Of a stretch of 64,000 nt of DNA, positions 23,433 through 34,739 are shown piece after piece. Origin of the DNA: Dryomyza anilis (Eukaryota > Arthropoda > Insecta > Diptera > Dryomyzidae); the NCBI GenBank assembly GCA_951804985.1, contig OX638133.1:34063963-34127962 (forward strand), in the 5' to 3' direction. Both the position numbers and the translations under genes were made by a program. The notes beneath the pieces were generated by a model. The model worked only from the letters and a program-made list of their open reading frames with translations, did no database searches and was not told where the DNA came from. The first letter of the stretch is position 1. Each line of letters begins with the position of its first letter.

Positions 23433-24717
23433 TAAGGACTGCGTCGAATAAAATTGTCCGCTACAAAAATGAAAAAATCTAAAAATCTAGTAATCGAATT
23501 TTTATAGAATAAAATATTTTATTTTGCAAATTATTTTTAGATTTAAAAAAAATATAAAAAACCAGAAATTAATATTTTTAATAAAAAGTTTTAATTTTTC
23601 CGGAACCCCTTCCATTAATGTGGTAATGGTAGTGTCCGACACCCTCACAGCTGCTGAAGACCACTTTCTTTTAAAGTCTTGAAGGTCTTTGGCCACTTTT
23701 TTTGTTGTCTTCATCTCCCTTTTTACTAAAGCCCAGTATCTCTAAATCGGCCTGAGTTCTGGACAGTTTGGTGGATTGGCTTCTTCTCTAGGCATCAAAA
23801 TCACTGCATCTTGTTGGATCCACTCTAAGGCCGTTTTGTTGTAGTGACATGAAGCGAGGTCAGGCAAAAAAATGTGGACACTTCATGTTGACGTAAAAAT
23901 GGAAGCAATCTCTTTTTCAAGCATTTCTTCACATATATTTCGCTATTAATTACACCCGATGTCACGAATGAGCTGCTCCTTTTTCCACATCTGCAAATTG
24001 CCTGCCAAACAAGGAATTTCTTTGGGAATTTTGTCATTTTTTTGATTTGAATTTTTCAGCGACATTTCCTCGAGAATCGGCTGTATAAAATTCCTGCCCA
24101 GGTAGCTGAGAAAAGTCCGCTAAAACATAAGTTTCGTCCTCCATTATGCAGCAATCGAATTTTTTAAAAAATCTTGGTTCAGCTTTTTAGCTCGTTGTTT
24201 TGCGGTTTCATTCTTGACGGCATTTCTATCCGGAACTTTTTGGACCTTGTACGTCTTCTTTCTTAGTCCTGCGCACGAAAGATTCTGAGCAATCCGCCTT
24301 TCTCGCCAATTTCCTTCCGGATATGCTTGGATCTTTCTTTAAAATATTCACAACCTTCGACCGTTCACGATCATGTGGGCCTTTTTTTACTAGAACCTTT
24401 CTTCCGATCAATACTCAGGTCTTCCTTTAAGCGGTTGATAACGCGAGAAATGGTCTTAGGGTTAGCCCCTACCTCCTTGGCAATTTTTTTAAAAGACCAA
24501 CTAGGTTGTTTTTGAAAAATTTTTATTATATTTTCTCGCACTTCCACTTCGTTTGCCATTTTCGCGTTAAATAAATTTTGTATTAACTATAAGTGACACA
24601 AATTATTTTCTGCCATTTAATTCAGAGCTACTATGATCAAATTTTTTTAATTTGTATCTTGCAATAGCACATTATGGGAAGATATGTAACGGATAATTTT
24701 ATTCGACGCAGTCCTTA
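23433..24717 (-). mobile_element. Full-length decayed Tc1/mariner-type element
   Basis: The 5' end AAGGACTGCGTCGAATAAAA and its inverted copy at the right border (TTTTATTCGACGCAGTCCTT) extend to about 33 bp with three mismatches. Both borders sit at TA (23433-23434 and 24716-24717). The total of about 1285 bp is typical for the superfamily. It contains a disrupted minus-strand transposase. Confidence 0.92.
23590..24559 (-). pseudogene. Tc1/mariner transposase pseudogene, frameshifted
   Basis: It starts at ATG 24559 with MANEVEVRENIIKIFQKQPS and two helix-turn-helix-like segments (WSFKKIAKEVGANPKTISRV; NILKKDPSISGRKLARKADC), matching the paired-type DNA-binding half. Frames then shift. FLVWQAICRCGKRSSSFVTS and KKCLKKRLLPFLRQHE are the central catalytic core. 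Another shift precedes LPDLASCHYNK (second catalytic aspartate) and NPPNCPELRPI (catalytic glutamate), spaced by 33-34 residues as in DD34E enzymes. The C-terminal part KREMKTTKKVAKDLQDFKRK then GVPEKLK closes it. Several frameshifts and stops make it inactive. Confidence 0.88.
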
Positions 24718-24924
24718 TTGCTTTTACATCATAGCAGGACGGTTGGTATTTTTCTAAAATATGCTCTATGTTTTACATTGGTGCAGATTTTACTCGGTGA
24801 ATGCTTCTGAGCGACCGGACTAGAATATGTTGAGTATTGGAAATGAAAAAATTAAAGTGCGACACCCAACTCTTTCCTACATTGAAATTTTGTCTACTGT
24901 AATGGAATATAATTTGAATATTTG

Positions 24925-25251
24925 GTACACATAGAATAGAGATTTGTTGCGCCAACCAACTCTTTGTCCAACCAACTCATTCGGTTCTCTCAACCCCTTA
25001 ATCGGTTGTTATTGTCAAAATAAAAAGAATTGTAGTTTGTACTGCAACCAATTTCGAACTATTTTAGAACAATTTAGTACAGATTTAGAACCATTAGGAG
25101 TGTGTATGGACTAATATTTCATGTGCATAGGCTAAAAAGGCAGTTCCGCCAGCATATTTGTAAACCATTCGATTTAACCGAATGAAGTTAGTTGGTACAA
25201 CTAACGTTTCATTCTTCCAACCTCATGTTAAAAGAGTATTTTCTGTGTGTA
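24925..25251 (+). mobile_element. TACACACAGAA-type MITE, copy 4 (most complete)
   Basis: The left end TACACATAGAATAGAGATTT and the right end TATTTTCTGTGTGTA are roughly inverted, and TA lies at both outer edges. The interior shows the full family body: CCAACCAACT, ATTCGGTTCTCTCAACC, AGAATTGTAGTTTGTACTGC, CATTAGGAGTGTGTATGGAC and GATTTAACCGAATGAAGTTA. No transposase; it presumably depends on another element. Confidence 0.78.
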
Positions 25252-25920
25252 TTAAAACATATTTTGAATGGCATTGTTAATTTTAGCTGTAATTCGAATT
25301 AATTGAAAAATGTGTTTATACACAATTTATTAATATAGCATATATTTGATAAGTTCAGTGGAATTTAAAAAGTAGCAAGAGTGTTTATGTTTTTTATGCC
25401 ACGTTTATTATAGGAGGAAAACATTAAAAAATAGTATTTATACTATTAAAAATAATAATATTGAATCCAGGTAAAAAACAGTACCGAGAATGCAGATATG
25501 AAATCACGGAATTGTCATTAAAACAACAAACAGTTAAAATACATAAAATAAGTGAAGTCAAAATTTGCGCATACCTATCATATTATCATTCAACATTCAT
25601 TTCAAATGATTTTATTTATTGAATTGAATACAGCAGTTTTAAAAAATAATTGAAACGGTCTCTTATGAATTAATTTAAAGTTTTTTCGAAGTATTTCTGC
25701 ATAACAACGAAATGTTTCTGCATATGTTAATAGGAGATCGTTGCTATCATTTTGCAAACAGCTGAACGTGTAATACTTTCTCCTTTTCGTTTCATTTTCG
25801 ATACTTGCAATACAAAATTTATTAATTCTGGACTAATCCGGAACCACGGAATTTTTATTTCAAATCCCGAAGATCCAGGGATTATCAAAATGCGTTGGGA
25901 TTAAATCTCCCTATCATATA
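25252..25920. other. No gene seen
   Basis: AT-rich sequence with no supported frame, RNA or repeat. Confidence 0.5.
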
Positions 25921-25922
25921 CA

Positions 25923-26192
25923 TAAAGGGTTTTTCAACAAAGACGCTACAAAAGTAGAGCGACAGGGACAGCAAACGAATTCGAATTTCGGTAGTAAATT
26001 TTAATAATTTCGACAAGTTGTTGGCTCGTATATCTTTCCATCATAAAATGGCAAACCTTACTGAAGAGAAATGTCAAAAGAGCGGCAAGAAATATGGCGT
26101 CGTTTGATGTCCCTGTCACTCTACTTTTGTAGCATCCCTGTTGAAAAATCCTTGAAAAAACTTTTGTAGCGTTCTTATTGAAAAACCCTTTA
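25923..26192. mobile_element. Fold-back MITE derived from the mariner at 20976
   Basis: TA borders, with ends AAGGGTTTTTCAACAAAGAC and TTATTGAAAAACCCTT. The left arm (GACGCTACAAAAGTAGAGCG, ACAGGGACAGCAAACGA) and an inverted right arm (AACGACGCCATATTTCTTGC read on the minus strand, GACATTTCTCTTCAGTAAGG) copy the 5' terminal region of the element at 20976-21150. So it is a short palindromic derivative of that family without coding sequence. Confidence 0.85.
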
Positions 26193-26199
26193 TATTACA

Positions 26200-26640
26200 A
26201 AACAATCAAAACTTAAAAATCATGCAAGTTCTTAACAAAACCGCTAAACAACTCAATTTGCACGCCCCGCACCACAAACCTGCAGACAGACGGACACACA
26301 CCCCGCAACGAAATCATTTATCGATAAGCCTGCCGTATGAAGTCTTTTGGCAACATCATTTCTATGTGGACCCCTTCTGCTACTGCTTTATTCATTGCCA
26401 TTTTATTTCGCTTGATTTGCAAATATTATTTATTGTCATCGAGCTCAACCTGCCACCCTCAGCATATGCAATGAAATCTATTTACAAAACGTGCAAACAA
26501 ATTGAGTTGCCTGCCGTCAAGGCAAACCAAAAAAATAAGGCAGCATCTAATGATAAAAACAAAAAAAAAAAAAACAGAAAAACAATAAAAGAAAGAAAAG
26601 CGGAAATGTAACACAACAAGCAACGCGGAAAAGCGTTGAA
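26200..26640 (+). other. Complex single-copy block with a 129-codon open frame
   Basis: This block is GC-richer and non-repetitive. A frame (26222-26611) begins MQVLNKTAKQLNLHAPHHKP and ends in a lysine/asparagine-rich tail made by A-runs. I do not recognise the protein, and codon choice gives no strong coding signal. A conserved non-coding segment is as likely as a gene. Confidence 0.2.
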
Positions 26641-26901
26641 GTTACAAAAATGTTTTGATAACGCGTTTGCATAAAAAATCGTTGCATGGTTTTAGGGCTT
26701 TGTACACCCAAAATAAAAAATATATATTAAAATAAAGTTACATTTTCTTTCGATTGCTTGAAAAATTTGTTTTACTGCATTTTTAATTTTATTTGTATGA
26801 CAAAACCTGTATTTCGAATAATAATAAACTATAAAATACAGAAAATTTAAAATTCTTTGTTTTTATATCCTACTCTAAAAGTGAAAGATAAATTTAATGT
26901 G

Positions 26902-26912
26902 GCCATCTGGTG

Positions 26913-26981
<69 letters not shown>

Positions 26982-26984
26982 GCC
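26902..26984. repeat. GTCT microsatellite
   Basis: About 18 near-perfect GTCT units, flanked by GTGTGTCTGTTT on the left and GTCTGCCACATAAAG on the right. Unlike the copies inside Helitrons, no Helitron end is visible here. Confidence 0.95.
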
Positions 26985-27615
26985 ACATAAAGTGTGTAAC
27001 CGAAATATTTTTTACTAATTCAAATGCGCATATTGTGGCCAAAGCAAATAATGCAAAAAATAATCTCGTAAATTTAACAATTCTCTGATTTATGACAAAT
27101 AAAAAACTTAAAAAATTTTCAGTAATAAGTGATCGATCATGGCATCAACAACAAAATTCGAAAAAGTGGGAAAACAAATTATGGACTTTTAGTTTAGCTA
27201 ACAGTTGTACATCGTCTGAAATAATTGCAAGAATAGCCTGTGTATTTCTGGAAATTGCTAGAAATAGAAAATTAGAATTCGAGAGATCATCTACATTGAG
27301 AGTAAACTTTGTTCAAGTCGAAAATCAGTATTTATGAATCGTATATTTGCGGTGAAAGTAAAGTGTTAGAATGTAATGGATAAAAGATCCAAATAAACAA
27401 GGCGGAGACTGTTGAAAACCGTTGGCTAAAATACGCTAATTCATCTTATTTCATTTAGAAACATAAATCTTTAGCTATCTTTATAAACTATGAAGTATTG
27501 TTTTTCATTTGTGATATAACTTTTCTTTTTACCACGTTAAGTTTTTATGTTATGAATAAAATAAGTTATAAAGTAAGTATTTTTCGTTTGCTTCATTGGT
27601 AGTGTATGACATATA
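26985..27615 (+). repeat. Dispersed repeat D, intact copy
   Basis: Homologous in order to 31050-31350, then 32715-33000, then 33540-33650. Shared blocks include AAAGCAAATAAT, GATTTATGACA, GATCGATCATGGC, GTGGGAAAACAAATT, TATTTGCGGTGAAA and TTTGTGATATAA. The second copy is split by a fold-back element and a SINE; this one is uninterrupted. It carries the short open frame at 27092. Confidence 0.7.
27092..27337 (+). CDS. Short conserved-looking frame in repeat D, copy 1
   Basis: 81 codons from ATG, with an in-frame TGA two codons upstream. Landmark residues are ISDRSWHQQQ, WENKLWTF and EIIARIACVFLEIARN. The paralogous frame at 31147 aligns as ISDRSWRQ, WENKLWTS and AIIARIACILL. Gaps between them are 6 and 24 nt. 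In the shared core most differences are synonymous (AGT/AGC, TTA/TTG, ACT/ACA, ATA/ATT, AGA/AGG, GCC/GCA). That pattern suggests past selection on a protein. I do not recognise the family. It could be an exon or a fragment of a transposon protein. No promoter or splice model is supported. Confidence 0.35.
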   Translation: MTNKKLKKFSVISDRSWHQQQNSKKWENKLWTFSLANSCTSSEIIARIACVFLEIARNRKLEFERSSTLRVNFVQVENQYL

Positions 27616-27778
27616 GTTAGATTAGAATGACTAACGCACTCACAATTCTTAATGTTATGCTTATACTTATTACTTAAATGTCCCTACTTTAAATTAAACA
27701 AATATTCCTTTACAAAACTACAATGTTTTTTCGAAATTTTCATATCATATGAATTCTTTAATGATATTAGATGGACAT

Positions 27779-28560
27779 TAGGGTGATTCAAAAATGGATC
27801 GAATTTTTATTTTCCCATGAAATCGCTCACCATACGATCGAGAAAAGTTAAAAAAGACACACACGTGCCATTTTTTCCAAAATCGATTGATCTTTAGGGG
27901 TCGCGCGCACTTGGATTTTCTGTTTTTGGCGATCTGAAAAACGTAAGTTGGCTTCATGGGAAAAGTTGAATATCTCCCAAAGTTTAGGGAGTAAATTCAC
28001 AAAATTTTTGGAAAAGTGATCTAATATAATGTAGTTTCTAAAACTGCGGATAACATTTTTTAACATCGACTTATTAATACACAAACTAATTTTAAATTCA
28101 TGAATTAATTTCAGTTAATAAAAAAATTCCTCTAATCAGTTTGTATCCACTACACCCAATAAAGTTAGATATATTGGATATCTAAGAAACAATTATTGGG
28201 TGTAGCGGATACAAACTGATTAGCGGAATTTTTTTATTAACTGAAATTAATTCATGAATTTATAATTAGTTCCTGTATTAATAAGTCGATGTTCAAAAAT
28301 TTTTAACAACAGTTTTGGAAACTGCATTATATTGGAGCACTTTTTCCAAAATAATGTGAATTTACTACTTAAACTTTGGGAGATATTCAACTTTTCCCAT
28401 GAAGCCAACTTCCGTTTTTCAGATCGCCAAAAACAGAAAATCCAAGTGCGCGACCTCCAGACAACAATCGATTTTGGAAATAAAGGCAGGTGTGTGTCTT
28501 TTTAAACTTTTGTGATCCTATGGTGAGCGATCACGATGACTTTTTTTTTGCATCACCCTA
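27779..28560. mobile_element. 782-bp palindromic hAT-like MITE with 8-bp target duplication
   Basis: ATGGACAT flanks both sides exactly (27771-27778 and 28561-28568). The ends are TAGGGTGATTCAAAAA and TTTTTGCATCACCCTA. The two arms are inverted copies over about 370 bp (GGATTTTCTGTTTTTGGCGA left, TCGCCAAAAACAGAAAATCC right), folding around a short centre at about 28165-28200. The 8-bp duplication and the TAGGG end fit the hAT superfamily. No transposase. Confidence 0.92.
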
Positions 28561-28569
28561 ATGGACATG

Positions 28570-31049
28570 GATGAACATAAAGTGATGGATCTGATGGAAA
28601 TATTTTGTTGCTTTCGAAAATGTTGCAGGTGGACGTGAATTAACATGTAGAGGATGTTGCTATAGAATGTGATGCGATGGATATGAAATCATCTTTATCG
28701 TAAAAAATGAAACAAAATGTAGTAAAAATATACGCATTATATAGTTTGAAGTATTTTTTATATAAAAATATAATAAATCGTATTTTGTATTTCGTATTTT
28801 CGTGTTTATTTAAAGATATAATAAGATACAATTTCGCTCTTTAATAGTATAACATAAAAGTATTTATCATCAACGTTATGTTTATTGCTGTTTTTATAAA
28901 AATAAGTACATGAATTTTTAATTTAATTTAATTACTAATTATTTTAAAATAAATTTTATTTGTTGTTACATTTTTTTTTCTTTGGGTGTATGAAGTACTT
29001 GCAATGGCGTGGGGTACGTATATGTGTGATATGATACTGTAAGGCCTGGTATCTTTTTAGGGTGGCATCATAAATGCTAAATGTGTTTTTCAGGTTGTGG
29101 TATGCCTGCCAAACCGCAGCAATTGTATTGTTCAAAAAAAAAATACAATGTGTGTGCGTACGTAGATTTTCTAAAACAAATGAGCGTGGCTTAAAAATCA
29201 AGAACAAAAAAAATGTACGAAAAAAACTCCAGAAAAGCTGCGCTACAGTATGCAAAAAGCTGCTTAGATAGCAATGTGACCAACAGCCGCCAAAAGTATG
29301 CAATGCGAAAGTGCTGAATTGTAGTAAACCGAGGGCTGTTAGAAAGTCTTTCTATGAGTCAGAATGAAGAGGGGGATGAGGATATTTTGGTGTTACTTAA
29401 GTAGCTTAATTTAAATATATTTGTGTGTGCAATACATGTGTGTGTGTATTTATGAGGTTGTTTTTTTTTTTTTGTAGTAAAATAATAATAACAAATACTT
29501 AAAATCAATGAACAACATACAACAGCAGCAGCAACTTGTAATAAAGATCATAAAATTACGATTTTCATTTTTATTGCGGCTCTCGAACATATGAGGCTCA
29601 AAAGGCACACACGTGATACTACACATGTAGCCTACTATAACAATAAGTACAACAATAAATACAACAATAAATACAACATCATTATATGTTGCTGGTAGGT
29701 TAAATAGACCTATCATATATTGACGACAATATTTGGCATGCCTTTGCCCTTCTTTTTTTGTTATGCTTTCTTCGCTTTTTGCAGATTATGTGCACATGGT
29801 TTGTTTTTGACAAAATATACGAAAATTGTCCTAATTTAGGTTGATTTATATGTTTAGGAGGATTTTCCATAATTGTAGCATATTTACATGTTTTGGTAAT
29901 TTATTGCGATTAGAGACTAAAGAGCGTATTTATTTAATGATTTCATATTTTTGCTTTATTTTATTTATTATCATTTCATTTTTTATTTGGTATATTTCAT
30001 GTGTTGTTAATAAGTCACGTTAATATACTTTGATATTAAATGAAGACGTTGACTTCCAAATATTTTGTATAGAGTTAATCAAGTTTAAAGATATAAATTA
30101 CCACAATCAATCAGTATATTAATGGTTTTAAATTATGTTAAGCTTGTGCCAAATCATTTACATTTCGCTCCCAAATGAAAGAAATGCGTTTATATTGTAC
30201 ATACACCTGAGATTTATTGGCTGCTATTTAAATTTTAAATGTATATAAATAACATAGTAGTTTGAAGCTTTATGTAAACATAATTATAATTGTCTGATCA
30301 ATTTCTCATAAAGAGTTTTGTAGTAAAAATATTGAAATGAGGTCTTAATAACATTATGTTTGTATACAAAAATACGAAACATATTAATCTCTACTCTTAA
30401 AATGGAGTATTTTCATATAGAAACATAATTATTATTACATTCAAGCAAATAATATTGGAACCGAAACATTAATATATTCAAAATCAAACATATTTTAAAA
30501 CGATTTTAGTCAATATGTTTACATAGCAACATATTGGTGTTTCAATTAAAAAAAACTGTATATTTTCATATAAAGATATAGCTTTTTGAATTGAATTATT
30601 GAAATTGAATATTATGAAATGAAACATAATTGCAAATATGATCAAACACTTGTAAACTCTAAAAACGCGGCATGGGCGATCTCTAAATCGCATTCCAAAA
30701 ATCTAAAAAAAAATACAGAAAAAGTTTCTCCATACGAGAATACTGAAACCGTGTTAAGTGTTTTGAAAATAAATGTTTGTGCTTTTTACGGGGCGCCCCA
30801 AAGCACAGTATTATATAAATAACTAATGATTATAATAAAGAAATTTATAATCACATTTGTTCTCTAATACAAGAGATATTAAAAGTGAATAAGATTATGT
30901 TTCAAATTTGAAACGCTTATTTTTTTTCATGTTGTATTTTTTTTATTATGCGCCCATATTAGACTCTTTTCTTATTGGACTAACTTATGTGATTAGATTT
31001 TTTTTTAAGGGCTAATTGTGGAAAAGTGTCATTCCATTTTTAATAGTAT
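28570..31049. other. AT-rich region, no gene seen
   Basis: Short frames occur (28956-29303 minus, 29450-29716 minus, 30619-30822 plus), but none shows a domain, codon bias or homology I recognise. CA/GT-rich and poly-A stretches occur near 29100-29460. No RNA gene is seen. Confidence 0.5.
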
Positions 31050-31146
31050 TTGGTGATTTTAAAAAAGAGTGTAAACAAAACATGTTTTACAATTTCAAAT
31101 GCTGATATGGTTGTTAAAGCAAATAATTCAAAAAATTCTGTGATTT

Positions 31147-31344
31147 ATGACATATAAAAACCTAAACATGTTTTTGGATATAAGCGATCGATCATGGCGT
31201 CAAAAAAAAATAATGTGGGAAAACAAATTGTGGACATCGTATGCAATTATTGCAAGGATAGCATGTATTCTATTATACACGAAGGGAAATAAAATTCTAA
31301 AACTCGAGAAGAAATCGGTTAGAAAGAAAAATAGTAGAATTTGA
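31147..31344 (+). CDS. Short conserved-looking frame in repeat D, copy 2
   Basis: 65 codons from ATG, aligned to the frame at 27092 (MTYKNLN, ISDRSWRQ, WENKLWTS, AIIARIACILL). It keeps the reading frame despite a 24-nt deletion between WENKLWT and IIARIAC. Its 3' part (KLEKKSVRKKNS) runs toward the fold-back insertion, so this copy is truncated or has a changed end. Function is unknown. It is probably a relic, with the pattern of change being the only evidence of past coding. Confidence 0.3.
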   Translation: MTYKNLNMFLDISDRSWRQKKIMWENKLWTSYAIIARIACILLYTKGNKILKLEKKSVRKKNSRI

Positions 31345-31389
31345 CTAATATCAATAAAATACTACTAAAATTCAAGAATTTGTCATCTG

Positions 31390-32605
31390 GATATCAAGAA
31401 AGAAAATTACTTAGTTGTCAAAAAAGTAAACAAACTTTATTCAACTGGATTTTCAGAAGTTAATTTATTGATTTTTAAAAACCAAAAAGAACACGCAAAA
31501 TTGTTGCTGTATTCATCGCAAAAAGAACACGTGTTCATGTATTGTTGTTGTTTTCATCGATATTGCTCTGTCTGTATGCTTTGGTTTGCGAGGTCACCAT
31601 CTGTTTTGTTAGTCTGCCTGCCTGTCTGTCTGTTGAAAGTAACTAAGCCAAATTTTTCAAGATATTCAGACATTAAGTTCTTAGGTATCAACAAAAATAA
31701 CTAAGTACAATTTGTCTGGATTGCAAATTTTTATCTTCTTAGGTATCAAAAAACGGCATGATGTACAATGTTTGCATGTCTGTGTTTTCACGAATAGAAC
31801 AACAAAGCACAGCCAGACAAGCAAGCGTCTGTGTATTTATGAATGTTAAAGATATAAATAGAAAAAACGATTTTTCCTATGAAAATTGGTGTGGTTTCAG
31901 TTCGTAAACATAAATTTGGATTCAATTTTGCATAAATACTAAGTTGATTTCATTCCATTGTTATCTAAATACACTATACAATGGTTATGGGTAACGTGCG
32001 GATGGTTTATACATAACCAACAGAAGGGGCAACAGAAGAGGAGAAAGTGTATAAGGTAAGAAAACGGTTTCAGACTAATATACAGAGATTAAATTAAATA
32101 ATAATAATAAAAATAAAATAAACAATTCAATTACATTAAGTATTCAAAGAAGTCATTTACTATACAAAAATGCATAAAGGTAATAAAGTTCTAAATAAAA
32201 AATAAATTAACTCGACTATATTTTTTTTATTTTATGTTCGCTTCGAAATAATTGCTTTTATTTACTTTCAACATATCGACAGACAGACACACGAACAAAC
32301 AGATGGAGCTGACAGACGGACAAAGTAAAGCAAAACATAATAGCGACAACGAAAGATCGAAAAAAACTACAACTATACGAACACGTGTTCACTAAATTTT
32401 GGGACGAAAACAACAACAACATTTTTGATACCTAAGAAATTAATAACTGAATTCAAGACTTATTCTACTTAGTTACTTTTTTGATACCTAAGAAATTAAT
32501 AACTGAATCCAAGAATAATTCTACTTAGTTTCTTTTTTGATACCCAAGAAATTAATAACTGAATCTAAGAATAATTCTACTTAGTTACTTTTTTGACAAC
32601 TAAGA
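31390..32605. mobile_element. Fold-back element with GTCT/CAGA arms
   Basis: The left arm (TTACTTAGTTGTCAAAAAAG at about 31409, GAACACGTGTTC at about 31526, TTGTTGTTGTTTTC, then CTGTCTGTCTGTTG) is the inverted copy of the right arm (CAGACAGACACACGAAC at 32280, GAACACGTGTTC at 32380, then CTTTTTTGACAACTAAG ending near 32603). Arms are about 240-320 bp, with the right one lengthened by 56-bp tandem repeats. The roughly 650 bp between them has no supported frame. It interrupts repeat D. Confidence 0.72.
32425..32605. repeat. 56-bp tandem repeats in fold-back arm
   Basis: The unit TTGATACCTAAGAAATTAAT... starts at 32425, 32481, 32537 and (partial) 32593, giving an exact 56-bp period with few changes. 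Tandem repeats inside inverted arms are typical of fold-back transposons. Confidence 0.93.
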
Positions 32606-33054
32606 AAATCCATATCTTAAAATTAAGAATTTTTCGGTTTAGCTGTATATCACTCCGTATTCTTCTTGATTCCTTCTGGATTTTAGAACTTTTTTCCCTC
32701 CGAGTAACTATAACAATTCGGTTTCGAGAGACCATATTTATTGCTAGTAAACGTCAGGTCGAAAATTAGGATTTGTGAATCGAATATTTGCGGTGAAAAT
32801 AGTTTTAGAATTTAAGCCAACAATCAATAAGAAATTTGGCAAAGAATTTATTGTATTTCACATATTCCAAAATTAAAGGTGAGTTTTAAATTAAGATTAT
32901 TTTAAGTTCCAAATAAAAGCGATGAAATGGATTAAAGATCCAAATAAATTTTCCAAATAAAAGATCCAAATTAAACTCTTGAAACTCGTATAGAACCGTA
33001 TGATACAATTTTGTCTAAAGGACTGTTACCCTGTAAACTTCCCTGAGCTTGGTA

Positions 33055-33356
33055 ATAATAATAATAGTTTGGCGCTACAGTGAGGTATAGAACTTACGCT
33101 GAGCTCTCTCACTATTTACGCTGTGCGTATTATATTTGTATTCAAAGTAGTGGGACCTACAGTTTAATGCCGAATCCGAACGGTTGGGTGAGATCTTTTC
33201 ATAGGCAAAGTTTACTCTCGTAGGTTTGCCAGGTCGCATAGAGGTAGCGTCGCATAGAAAAATGTTGTCTATGAAAAAGATGTTGACAGTCACTGGTGAT
33301 CAAACCGGGGACTTTTCGCTAGTAGTCCAACGCACTAACCAGACGAGCTACCGACG
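33055..33356 (-). mobile_element. tRNA-derived SINE, copy 3 (diverged)
   Basis: Minus strand. The tRNA-like head is degraded (CGTCGGTAGCTCGTCTGGTT), the body blocks CTCGTAGGTTTGCC and TGCCGAATCCGAACGG are recognisable in reverse, and an ATT tail lies at 33055-33066. Imperfect 14-bp target copies flank it (CCCTGAGCTTGGTA at 33041; CCCTGAACTAGGTA at 33357). It is more diverged than the other copies, so probably the oldest. Confidence 0.85.
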
Positions 33357-33656
33357 CCCTGAACTAGGTATAGATTTAAAATATTGGCTAAAATAAAATC
33401 AATTCTTCGAAAAATATTGAAATTTTGTAAAACTGAAATAAAATAATGTCTAGTTGAATTAACGTTATCAAAAAACTTTGAAGATATGGTGTCCAAAGGC
33501 TGCTGGTGAGCTTGAAGACTATAGAAATTATAATTTAAAAATTTAAATCATTAACTATTTTCTTTATTTGTGATATAATGTTTCTAATTGCCATGTTAAG
33601 TTTTTAAGTTATGAAAAAAAGAAGAAGTAAAACTTTTTTCATTTACATAATTTAGT

Positions 33657-34450
33657 TTGGACTTTTGAGCTTGCTAGATATCAAAGTTAAATCGAAATTC
33701 GGTACACTTATACATTTATACATATAGCTACTCAAATGAAAGGATTTTTTTTCAAGAATACACATTTTTTGGTATTTTCAAGGTTCGTAAACTTTGGGGA
33801 CCTCTGGACCACTTAAAATTGTAACGACGCACATTACCACATACATATCGTCGGTGATACTGCAAAACCGCCTAACTGCATTTGAAAATTACGCCTAATT
33901 TTGTGTTATAATCGGGTTTTTAATGATATGTTGACCGGATATATTAGAAAAATCATACTTTAAATTCAGCTTAAAAACATTTTATATTAAAAAATATTTT
34001 TTATTTCATATTTTTATATTTCTTATTTTTTAGTGTCTGCTAGATTTTCGTCTGACAAAATTCGGAAGGCCTAATATTATTAAAATGAAAAATATTCATG
34101 TTTCAAAGTGTTTTTAATGTGGAACACTGGCGTTAGAACCATGATGAACCGGATGTCAAGAAAACTATAATATTGCATAATAATCCTGTTCGAAGAAATA
34201 TTTAAAGTCTGAAGACTGTAGCTCATCGCGAAGGTGGTTTAAAATCATTTACAAAATTTGTACCGAACAGACAGACAAGAAAGCAACCTAATAAAAACGT
34301 TTTAAAAACTATTTATTTTTTGGTAACTTTTTTCTGAGTGTGTGACCATAACGCAAAAATGTTTTAACATAAATATTTCGGGATATATAAGCCTTAAGAC
34401 ATATAGTTCATATTTTCAATTGCGGTACGATAAAAAAATGTATATCAAAA
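33657..34450. other. No gene seen
   Basis: AT-rich spacer without supported frames or repeats. Confidence 0.45.
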
Positions 34451-34458
34451 GTAATAAT

Positions 34459-34658
34459 TAGAGAGCGGATTTATATGCAAAATGATATTCCGAAAATATG
34501 CAATAAATATGCAAAATATGCAAAATATATGCAAAATATGCAAATTATATGCAAAAAATATGCAAAATATTCAAAATATGCAAAACAGATTGACCATAAT
34601 TCGAATTAGTTTTTAAGGCTTCGTTAAAATATTCATTTGCATATAAATCCGCTCCCTA
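34459..34658. mobile_element. 200-bp hAT-like MITE with 8-bp target duplication
   Basis: GTAATAAT flanks it exactly (34451-34458 and 34659-34666). The ends TAGAGAGCGGATTTATATGC and GCATATAAATCCGCTCCCTA are inverted copies with one or two mismatches. The centre is a run of ATATGCAAA repeats. No coding capacity. Confidence 0.93.
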
Positions 34659-34739
34659 GTAATAATAATAACTGATTCTGAGCAATACTATAAATGAAAC
34701 ATATATTTTTGTATATTCATAAAAAAAATAGAACTTTAC

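Larger units (their letters stand above)
31050..33650 (+). repeat. Dispersed repeat D, copy 2, interrupted
   Basis: Segments 31050-31350, 32715-33000 and 33540-33650 match 26985-27615 in the same order. The first gap holds a fold-back element with GTCT tracts and the second holds a SINE (33055-33356). TCGAGA occurs on both sides of the first insertion (about 31304 and 32725), a possible target duplication. Confidence 0.65.
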
